NCBI GenBank assembly: GCA_020634755.1
Contig: JACKBC010000021.1
Span: forward strand, 1 to 64,000
Source: Caldilineaceae bacterium
Lineage (GTDB): Bacteria > Chloroflexota > Anaerolineae > Caldilineales > Caldilineaceae
Length of the DNA stretch: 64,000 nucleotides
Reading direction: 5' to 3'
A model generated the notes under the pieces. It worked only from the letters and a program-made list of their open reading frames with translations. It was not told the DNA's origin and searched no databases. Position numbers and translations under genes: made by a program. Below, piece by piece: positions 58,349 through 64,000 of this stretch. Numbering within the stretch: position 1 is the stretch's first letter; each line of letters begins with the position of its first letter.

Positions 58349-60097
58349 CTATTCCAAAACGCCGATCTGGCGCAGAGGGCTGGTTGGATCCTGATACTGG
58401 ATCAGATTCACCAATTTACCATCCTTCCACGTGTGAATCTCCACAACATGTAGTGTAACCGGCTTGCCTGTGGCGGCAATCTCCCCATTGGGTGTCATCA
58501 ACGGCCCCGTATGAGTGCCGGTAGCCACAAATTCGACCACAACTTGATCACCCTGCACCACTAGGTTGGTGTGCTCCACTGTGATATCGGGAAAAGCACG
58601 CTTGCGAGCTTGCATGAACTTCAAGAACTGCTCTCGCCCTTCCAGATCCAATCCGAGTCCATAGCCGATCATCTTGATATTCTCATCAGCCATCTCCGCG
58701 GCGCCTTCCAGGTCATTTTCGCTAAAACGCTGGTGCAACTCTGCAGAGAGAGCCGCAATATCAGCTTCAGGCGCGGCGGGCGGTACATTCGAATTGAAGA
58801 TGTCGCGGTAGATCTTCCAACAGCCGTCCTCTTGCTGGCGGAGGATAGTCATGTACTTGCCTTCAATGTCCACTGGATCTCCGCCGTCTTTGGCTGCAAA
58901 CGTGGCGGCGTAGGCGCCACGGGCAAAGGCGAGATCCCCATCGACCTCCACGTCCTCATTTTCGATGACGAAGTCGGTGTATTCGTATTGGCTCAAGAAG
59001 CCGCTGACAGCCGCATAGATGGTGTCGCGCCCGACGCGTGGCAGCGTGTTGGGCGGCATCTGCACGCCTTCTTCCATCCACTGGGCGATCCAACGGTCGG
59101 CGTCACCGGCCAGCAGACTGGCTTCATATTCATCCCAAATCGCGTTCACGGCTTCGATTACCGCTTCGACGTCTGTTTCTGGCGCAGCTGCCGGCGGCAC
59201 ATTCGAATTGAAGATGTCGCGGTAAAGCTTCCAACTGCCATCAGGCTGCCGTTGCAGAATCGACATATATTTGCCATCCATGATGACGGGCATGCCATTG
59301 GCTCTGAGTTCAGCATCGACACGGAAGAGACCCCGCACGAAGGCAAAGTCACCGGCAACCTCCACAGTATGATTGGTAATCGTGACTTCACTGGCTGTGG
59401 CCATTGCCATCCATTCGCGCATGTTGTTAACAATTGCTTCTTTCCCCTCAAGCATTGGTGCATCCGGCGGATATTTCACGCCATCATCCACCCACAGTTC
59501 GCCCCAGCGGTCGGCATCACCAGCCTCAACGCTAGCTTCATACTCGCGCCAGATGGCGTTAACTGCGTCGGTGACTTGTGCAACGTCTGTTTCTGGCGCA
59601 GCCGCCGGCGGCACATTTGAGTTATAAATGTCGCGGTGGATCTTCCAGGTGCCATCGGGCTGGCGCTGGAGGACAGTCATGAACTTGCCATCGATCATGC
59701 CTTCTTCGCCGCTGTCGCCCAACGGGAAAGTCACCGTATAGACACCCCGCGAGTAAGCCCAATCACCGGCGCTGGTTGTCTCTAAGGGCGTAATCACGAA
59801 ATCTGTGGTGGGTCCAGCCGCCATATTGGCCGCCACGCGGGCATAAATGTTCTCTTTACCCTCAACGAGCGGTTCATTGGGCGGCATTTGCACACCATCC
59901 TCAGTCCACTGGGCAATCCAGCGGTCTATATCGCCAGCGATCACGCTGGCCTCATACTCGTCCCAAATGGCGTTGACCGCAGCCTCTACATCTTCGTTGG
60001 TGGCCGGTGCTTGGGGCTGGGCCACAATGGGTTGGCAGGCGCTCAATAACAGCGCCGCCAGAATCAGCAAACCAATTGTTTTCTGTTTGCCTAACAT
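58349..60097 (-). CDS. Lipoprotein with four SnoaL/DUF4440-like domains
   Basis: The 582-residue protein has a signal peptide with lipobox LLLSAC. Three tandem copies of a DUF4440-type domain of about 140 residues follow. Each begins with a variant of VNAIWDEYEASV.AGDADRWIAQW..DGVQMPP and ends with RQPDGSWKLYRDIFNSNVPPAAAPETDV. A fourth, SnoaL-polyketide-cyclase-like domain closes it (ADENIKMIGYGLGLDLEGREQFLKFM). These cone-shaped folds bind small hydrophobic molecules and some catalyse isomerisation or hydrolysis. Three fused copies on a surface lipoprotein suggest ligand capture or scaffolding (inference). AAGGAG precedes the ATG. It lies between the peptide array and the Tc-like genes. Confidence 0.88.
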   Translation of the reverse strand: MLGKQKTIGLLILAALLLSACQPIVAQPQAPATNEDVEAAVNAIWDEYEASVIAGDIDRWIAQWTEDGVQMPPNEPLVEGKENIYARVAANMAAGPTTDFVITPLETTSAGDWAYSRGVYTVTFPLGDSGEEGMIDGKFMTVLQRQPDGTWKIHRDIYNSNVPPAAAPETDVAQVTDAVNAIWREYEASVEAGDADRWGELWVDDGVKYPPDAPMLEGKEAIVNNMREWMAMATASEVTITNHTVEVAGDFAFVRGLFRVDAELRANGMPVIMDGKYMSILQRQPDGSWKLYRDIFNSNVPPAAAPETDVEAVIEAVNAIWDEYEASLLAGDADRWIAQWMEEGVQMPPNTLPRVGRDTIYAAVSGFLSQYEYTDFVIENEDVEVDGDLAFARGAYAATFAAKDGGDPVDIEGKYMTILRQQEDGCWKIYRDIFNSNVPPAAPEADIAALSAELHQRFSENDLEGAAEMADENIKMIGYGLGLDLEGREQFLKFMQARKRAFPDITVEHTNLVVQGDQVVVEFVATGTHTGPLMTPNGEIAATGKPVTLHVVEIHTWKDGKLVNLIQYQDPTSPLRQIGVLE

Positions 60098-60403
60098 GAT
60101 TGTTACTCCTTATTATTTTGGTCGATGCTTATGTAACTCACGACAAAGTGTCGTTTTCGCATCGTGCGTGGAGAGTCCAAACTGCATTTGTTATACAGCG
60201 TGGATGATAGTGAATGTATAATTCTATTAAACAGCAGCAACTGTATGGATTGGTATCCTTTTACGCCAAAAAAGGGGTACAAAAGGGGTACAAAAAGCTG
60301 AGGATGCAGATTGTTTTTCTGGCGGGCGTTAGATTGGGCGCGTGAAGATATGCGCGTGGACCGGTGGGCGACGCACAAGCATTTTGCAGATTACGCTCCA
60401 ATA
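60098..60403. other. Spacer between peptide array and SnoaL-type lipoprotein gene
   Basis: This is about 300 bases with no convincing frame. Contained features are a direct repeat AAAAGGGGTACAAAAGGGGTACAAAA near 60269 and the presumed promoter of the lipoprotein gene. Short minus-strand frames here start outside any ribosome binding site and look random. Confidence 0.4.
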
Positions 60404-60445
60404 AAAAAAGGGAGGAGTCGCTTGTGGCGGCCTCCCCCTTTTGCG
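60404..60445 (-). terminator. Terminator after the four-peptide array
   Basis: On the minus strand GGGGGAGGCCGCC pairs with GCGACTCCTCCC (one imperfect step) around a short loop and is followed by TTTTTT. It lies about 27 bases after the last peptide gene. Confidence 0.8.
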
Positions 60446-60471
60446 GGTGTTATTCAGTTGTGTCGTGGGCA

Positions 60472-60624
60472 TTAGAAGCAGATGCGGTAGTACTTGATGC
60501 AAGGATAGGCTACGGTGACGAACCAGATTTTCTTGTAGCAGGTGCCAACATAAGGCACGTAGAGACAAAACATTTCCAGGCGTTCTTCCAGCTGTTCCAG
60601 GGCGAAATCGTTCTTGTGCAACAT
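60472..60624 (-). CDS. Tandem four-cysteine peptide, copy 1 (last in transcript)
   Basis: The 50-residue product has a leader-like half MLHKNDFALEQLEERLEM, acidic and helical, followed by a basic, aromatic half with four cysteines (C20, C29, C42, C49) and segments LYVPYVGTC, KKIWFVTVAYPC and YYRICF. It differs from copy 2 at only two residues. Its own GAAAGGAAC site lies before the ATG. The organisation is that of a small RiPP-like precursor or disulphide-stabilised peptide, but no processing enzyme, double-glycine site or signal peptide is visible. The family is not recognised. Confidence 0.85.
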   Translation of the reverse strand: MLHKNDFALEQLEERLEMFCLYVPYVGTCYKKIWFVTVAYPCIKYYRICF

Positions 60625-60685
60625 GATAGAGTTCCTTTCGTTTTTGACTTGATGATTGTTTGACGATGGTTTGATTCAGTTCAGA

Positions 60686-60838
60686 TTAGAAGCAGATGCG
60701 GCGATACTTGATGCAAGGATAGGCCACGGTGACGAACCAGATTTTCTTGTAGCAGGTGCCGACGTAGGGCAGGTAGAGACAAAACATTTCCAGACGTTCT
60801 TCCAGCTGCTCCAGGGCGAAATCATTCTTGTGCAACAT
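60686..60838 (-). CDS. Tandem four-cysteine peptide, copy 2
   Basis: The 50-residue product has the same layout as its neighbours: acidic leader-like FALEQLEERLEM, then Cys at 20, 29, 42 and 49. Distinctive residues are LYLPYVG (Leu for Val at 23) and KYRRICF (Arg at 46). Many third-position differences relative to copies 1 and 3 leave the protein almost unchanged, which argues for selection on the peptide. It has its own GGAAC site seven bases before the ATG. Confidence 0.85.
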   Translation of the reverse strand: MLHKNDFALEQLEERLEMFCLYLPYVGTCYKKIWFVTVAYPCIKYRRICF

Positions 60839-60899
60839 GATAGAGTTCCTTTCAATTGTGATTTGATGATTGTTTGACGATGGTTTGATTCAGTTCAGA

Positions 60900-61052
60900 T
60901 TAGAAGCAGATGCGGTAGTACTTGATGCAAGGATAGGCCACAGTGACGAACCAGATTTTCTTGTAGCAGGTGCCGACGTAGGGTACGTAGAGACAGAACA
61001 TTTCCAGGCGTTCTTCCAGCTGTTCCAGGGCGAAATCGTTCTTGTTCAACAT
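60900..61052 (-). CDS. Tandem four-cysteine peptide, copy 3
   Basis: The 50-residue product is identical to copy 1 except Asn for His at residue 3 (MLNKND). Cysteines are at 20, 29, 42 and 49, with the same aromatic run KKIWFVTVAYPC. The upstream site reads GAAAGGAACATT. It is the second gene of the array in the direction of transcription. Confidence 0.85.
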   Translation of the reverse strand: MLNKNDFALEQLEERLEMFCLYVPYVGTCYKKIWFVTVAYPCIKYYRICF

Positions 61053-61113
61053 GATAATGTTCCTTTCGATTGTGATTTGATAATTGTGTGACGATGGTTT
61101 GATTCAGTTCAGA

Positions 61114-61266
61114 TTAGAAGCAGATGCTGCGATACTTGAGGCAAGGAAAGGCCACGGTGAAGAACCAGATTTTCTTGTAGCAGGTACCGACGTAGGGCAC
61201 GTAGATGCAAAGCATTTCCAGGCGTTCTTCCAGCTGTTCCAGGGCGAAATCGTTCTTGTTCAACAT
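61114..61266 (-). CDS. Tandem four-cysteine peptide, copy 4 (first in transcript)
   Basis: The 50-residue product is the most divergent copy: EMLCIYVPYVG, KKIWFFTVAFPC and LKYRSICF replace the forms of the other three, yet all four cysteines, the acidic half and total length are kept. It is the promoter-proximal gene. GAAAGGAAC lies before the ATG at 61266; a longer in-frame reading up to 61515 runs through the untranslated leader and is rejected because the other copies all start at the equivalent ATG. Confidence 0.85.
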   Translation of the reverse strand: MLNKNDFALEQLEERLEMLCIYVPYVGTCYKKIWFFTVAFPCLKYRSICF

Positions 61267-61630
61267 GATAGAGTTCCTTTCGTTTGTGAGAATTGAGAGA
61301 AAATTGCGTTGTGCAGCAGAGCGAGTGTGATGTTTGTGACTCTTTCTTTTTGTTGACTGCTGTGCCCTAATTGTACCGTGCTGCAGCGCCCAAATGTAGG
61401 CTTGCTTTCTAATGCTTTGGCCAATTTTCCTGAAATTTTGAGTATCTTTTGATAGAAAGCAGAAGTTAGTGCAGATTTGAAGGACGCGACTTACGCAGCG
61501 CCAGTGGATGGCCAAGCGGGGCCGAGGGTACTTGCCAAGAAATCGTGCTCGAGGCTTGCCTATGTCTTAAAGCGGATGAGGCCGTTTGGGGCAGGGCAAT
61601 CGCGGACCTAAAAAGCGGGGTGAAAATTTA
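61267..61630. other. Upstream region of the peptide array
   Basis: No gene is seen. On the minus strand a TACAAT (61375-61370) could be the -10 of the array promoter with a leader of about 95 bases, but no good -35 accompanies it. Near 61490 GACTTACGCAGCGCCAG resembles one end of the 32869-32966 repeat family. The rest is unremarkable. Confidence 0.35.
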
Positions 61631-61671
61631 CGGCTAAATTCCAAGTGGTGGAGACGCTTGGAATTTAGCCG
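61631..61671 (-). terminator. Terminator of the aldo/keto reductase operon
   Basis: CGGCTAAATTCCAAG (61631-61645) and CTTGGAATTTAGCCG (61657-61671) form a perfect 15-base-pair stem. On the minus strand it is followed by TAAATTTT, 13 bases after the reductase stop. Confidence 0.85.
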
Positions 61672-61683
61672 TGGGTTTTAATG

Positions 61684-62634
61684 CTAGGCTTCATTGGGCG
61701 TTGGTTTGGGGGTTGGTGCGGCGGGGTCGATCAACGCTCGGGCGCGCAACTCGGCCCAAAAGTCTGCCGGAATCGGCGCATGCAACGCCGCCAAGTTCTG
61801 ATCCATTTCGCCGGCTGAGATCATGCCGACCACCAGGCTGCGCACCGCCGGATGGGCCAGCGGAAATTGGAGCGCGGCGGCTTTGAGCGCCACATCGTAG
61901 CGGGCGCAAACCGCTTCAATGCGGCGCGTCTTCTCCATGATCGGCGGCGGCGCAGGTCGATATTGATAGCGCGCCGCGGGTATGCTGCCTGTGGCCAAGA
62001 TGCCGGTATTGAAGACGCCGCCCAGAAAGACGCTGATCTCTTTCTCCAGGCAGAGCGGCAGATATTCATGGATTGGATCCTGTTCCAGCAGCGTGTAGCG
62101 CCCCGCCAGCAGAAAACAGTCGAAGTCGGCGTTGCGCGCCATCTCGGCCTCGGGTTCCCAGTAGTTCATGCCCGCACCAATGGCGCGGATCACGCCCTGT
62201 GCCTTGAAATCGGCCAGCACCGGATAGGCCTCATCCAGCGCAATGCGCAGATTGATCTCCGGGTCGGCATCGTGAATGTGGGCAATCTCGACATAATCAA
62301 CGTTTAGCCGCCGCAGGCTGTCTTCAACGCTGCGTTTGACGGCGTCACGATAGTAGCTGCGCGTGGTGCTGCCGTCGGCATTGATCACAACGCCGATTTT
62401 GGTCGCAATTTGATATTGGTCGCGCGGCACGCCGGCCAAGGCCCGGCCCAAGCGCGTTTCACTGACGCCGCTGCCGTAGAGCGGAGCCGTGTCGAAAAAG
62501 GTGACGCCGTGGGCCAGCGCGTGCTGCACGGTGGCATCTGCCGCCGCATCCGACGCCATGCCAAAGACGCCGCCGTCGCCGCCCAATGGGGCGCAGCCCA
62601 TGCCAAAGTTGGGTAATGCAAAAGTAATGGCCAT
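61684..62634 (-). CDS. Aldo/keto reductase family protein
   Basis: The 316-residue TIM-barrel oxidoreductase has HGVTFFDTAPLYGSGVSETRLGRAL (active-site Asp and Tyr), DQYQIATKIG (Lys), and VEIAHIHDADPEI (His region in HIHD). It belongs to the D-threo-aldose 1-dehydrogenase/L-fucose dehydrogenase-like branch, which oxidises free sugars with NAD(P). AAAGGAG precedes the ATG at 62634; seven further codons upstream overlap the next gene and are not needed. The stop of the dehydrogenase gene lies two bases before this start, so the two are one operon, with a strong terminator behind. Confidence 0.93.
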   Translation of the reverse strand: MAITFALPNFGMGCAPLGGDGGVFGMASDAAADATVQHALAHGVTFFDTAPLYGSGVSETRLGRALAGVPRDQYQIATKIGVVINADGSTTRSYYRDAVKRSVEDSLRRLNVDYVEIAHIHDADPEINLRIALDEAYPVLADFKAQGVIRAIGAGMNYWEPEAEMARNADFDCFLLAGRYTLLEQDPIHEYLPLCLEKEISVFLGGVFNTGILATGSIPAARYQYRPAPPPIMEKTRRIEAVCARYDVALKAAALQFPLAHPAVRSLVVGMISAGEMDQNLAALHAPIPADFWAELRARALIDPAAPTPKPTPNEA

Positions 62635-62636
62635 CG

Positions 62637-63620
62637 TTACTCCTTTCCCCGCCAATCAAACATGGGCGCCAGGCTGGTTAAGCGACGATGCAGAATATCT
62701 TGATAGGCTTCTTGGGCCCGCTGTGGATCCATCAACTCGTAAAGCCCATCGACCTTCACCCGTTCATCGTGCAGCCATTGTAGACCGGTGGCAAAGTTGG
62801 CAAAGATGCTGCCGCGGCGGAACGCCGTGGGGTGATGGGGCAATTGCCACTCCCAGCCGCTGCGCACGGTGAGGTAGTTAAAAAAGATGAGCCGCAGCAG
62901 TTCGTGGGCGGTGGCCTCATTGCGCTGGGCCCAGGGCGCGCCGATCTGGCTCAATTCGCCATATGGTTGCAGCACGGTACAGCCATCCACCGCGGCTTGT
63001 TCATGGCCGGAACATTCCAACTGGAGCGCCACCTTTTTGGCAATGCTGGGATCGTCTTTGGGCACGCTGCCATAGAGGCGCGACAGCCCCACGTGCTGCG
63101 CCAATTCCTGCCGCGTGGGGTCGGGATCCACCGCCAACACTTCATAGCCACACGCCTGAAAGATCTGCGCACCCAGGTTGCCGACGGGCCCGAGCCCGGT
63201 CACCAAAACCAGCGCCGGCGGGCGGACCACGGTTGTATTCAGCGTGGCCATGGTAACACCCATGAGCCGCGTGAAAACGGCGCGCTCGGGGGCCAGCCCC
63301 GCCGGGACCGCCACGGTCTCGGTGGCTGGAAAGCGCTGATAGGAACGATGATGCCCCATGCAAAAACGCAGCTCGCCCACTTTTACCCCTTCTACCGCCG
63401 TACCGATCCGCTCCACTTGAAAGATAGCTGCATAGCCGGGGTAGCGGGGGAAGTTTTGGCCCAAATAGGCCCCATTCAACTCGGTGCCGGGGCTGGCCAG
63501 CGTGACCAGCGTGCGCCCGGCAATTTCATTGGGCTCTGGTTCCAGCACGGCATCCGCGACCGGCAGCAGTTCGGCCTGGGTATGAGCCGTAAAGGTGATG
63601 GCATTGATAGATGCACCCAT
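62637..63620 (-). CDS. Zinc-type alcohol dehydrogenase-like (MDR) oxidoreductase
   Basis: The 327-residue protein has an MDR N-terminal domain (RTLVTLASPGTELNGAYLG) and a Rossmann domain with VLVTGLGPVGNLGAQIFQACGYEVLAVDPD. The usual catalytic-zinc cysteine and GHE motif near the N-terminus are replaced (ASPGTE, GYAAIFQVE), so it may lack the catalytic zinc, as in MDR branches acting on secondary sugar alcohols. AAAGGAAA precedes the ATG. Coupled to the aldo/keto reductase two bases downstream, it probably serves the same sugar-related pathway. Confidence 0.88.
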   Translation of the reverse strand: MGASINAITFTAHTQAELLPVADAVLEPEPNEIAGRTLVTLASPGTELNGAYLGQNFPRYPGYAAIFQVERIGTAVEGVKVGELRFCMGHHRSYQRFPATETVAVPAGLAPERAVFTRLMGVTMATLNTTVVRPPALVLVTGLGPVGNLGAQIFQACGYEVLAVDPDPTRQELAQHVGLSRLYGSVPKDDPSIAKKVALQLECSGHEQAAVDGCTVLQPYGELSQIGAPWAQRNEATAHELLRLIFFNYLTVRSGWEWQLPHHPTAFRRGSIFANFATGLQWLHDERVKVDGLYELMDPQRAQEAYQDILHRRLTSLAPMFDWRGKE

Positions 63621-63661
63621 AGCATTTCCTTTTTGTTATGATTTGGGAACGATTCAGGCCA

Positions 63662-63752
63662 CTTGAGGGCTGAGCTTGTCGAAGACCGTGTCCCCTTCGA
63701 CGCCCCAAGCGGTCCCAACAAGTTGGGCGTTTGGGCGCTCCGGGGACGGCTG
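63662..63752. repeat. Palindromic dispersed repeat, copy 2 (inverse of 28932-29022)
   Basis: This is the reverse-complement partner of 28932-29022, about 87% identical, with the same nested palindrome CCAAGCGG..CCCAACAAGTTGGG. It starts 42 bases upstream of the dehydrogenase ATG, so it lies within its promoter region. Confidence 0.75.
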
Positions 63753-64000
63753 CATCACGCAAGACCAGCGCCTGGATCGTCTATACCGTTGCGGTGTATT
63801 GAGTATAGTTTGGATGGTGGCATTGTAGAAAATTGGCGGAGCGCGTCGTTGCAAACTTCGCAATAGCATCGGCTAAGTTTGCAAATGGTCCGCTGGTTGA
63901 TTCCCACATGTAATCTTTCTACCGCGCAGGGCGCAAAGATATGCCAGGAGCGTTCGATTAGATTTTGGGCGTTTCTTTGCGATGCTCGCGGCAAAATCAG
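63753..64000. other. Gene-free right end of the window
   Basis: No protein-like frame is seen. TATACCGTTGCGGTGTATTGAG near 63783 is a half-copy of the ATCAGTA..GCAAC repeat family. TTTGCAA occurs twice near 63850 and 63888. Nothing else is recognised. Confidence 0.4.

Larger units (their letters stand above)
60461..61280 (-). repeat. Four-unit tandem gene repeat, 214-base period
   Basis: Four units start at 61266, 61052, 60838 and 60624 (minus strand). Each has a 153-base coding part and a 61-base spacer with its own GGAA-type ribosome binding site. Spacers are also highly similar (TCAAACCATCGTC and CAAATCA blocks), so duplication covered gene plus leader. Confidence 0.92.

Noticed and set aside
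60472..61266. Plus-strand frames across the four repeats (each about 70-73 codons)
   Set aside because: They are antisense to the peptide genes, run through the spacers and lack ribosome binding sites; conservation of cysteines and reading length supports the minus strand.
60472..61266. Class II bacteriocin with double-glycine leader
   Set aside because: No GG, GA or GS processing site lies at the end of the acidic half and no peptidase-containing ABC transporter is in the window.
60461..61280. Regular 214-base tandem repeat as a possible CRISPR-like array
   Set aside because: Unit length is far too long, spacers are not unique, and each unit encodes a conserved 50-residue protein with its own ribosome binding site.

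Overview
The window looks like a chromosome segment of a free-living, heterotrophic Chloroflexota bacterium, most likely of the Caldilinea/Anaerolineae side. This is inferred from gene content: many phytanoyl-CoA-dioxygenase-like (PhyH) proteins, Gfo/Idh/MocA oxidoreductases, GH172, secreted proteins with PT-rich linkers ending in YLPLVIR, and an XRE-AAA-TPR regulator. The assignment is not proven. AGGAGG-type ribosome binding sites and TTGACA/TATAAT promoters are easy to see. I found no rRNA, tRNA, CRISPR array or intact insertion sequence.

Bases 1-8433 hold a partial gene, a small membrane protein translated after a DUF72 protein, an ammonium transporter with a clean terminator, a soluble Ser/Thr kinase with a textbook promoter, and two paralogous secreted propeller-like proteins. 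Bases 8880-15184 hold a PhyH / nucleoside phosphorylase / PanB-like run, a YbaK-type editing protein tail to tail with aroA, and the Ldh_2 - hypothetical - aroA operon. Bases 15592-34349 form a sugar/sugar-acid and small-molecule catabolic region: GH172, EEP hydrolase, Gfo/Idh oxidoreductases, three more PhyH enzymes, mannonate dehydratase-like and enolase-superfamily enzymes, gamma-glutamyltransferase, amidohydrolase and a class C beta-lactamase-like hydrolase. A large regulator (34888-38148) and an SAH-hydrolase-like protein follow.

From 39625 to 61266 every recognised gene is on the minus strand and most products carry export signals. This block is the most unusual part. It contains a TcA-like subunit (translocator and TcB-binding regions, with a LamG-like N-terminus and a carbohydrate-binding-like C-terminus) and a 2633-residue TcB-TcC fusion with a Tat signal. 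The fusion ends, after the RHS core, in a metzincin-type protease tip (HEIGHAFGLAH). This is a Tc-toxin-type locus outside its usual proteobacterial hosts. Several lipoproteins and membrane proteins of unknown role accompany it. At the upstream end lies a perfectly regular tandem array (214-base period) of four 50-residue genes. They encode nearly identical peptides with an acidic leader-like half and a basic, aromatic half containing four invariant cysteines. No modification enzyme for them is visible here.

Bases 61684-63620 encode an aldo/keto reductase and a zinc-type dehydrogenase. Intergenic space throughout is rich in short non-coding repeats. At least six families occur: three show MITE-like terminal inverted repeats, and one is a 110-base element with three potential hairpins present in two diverged copies.
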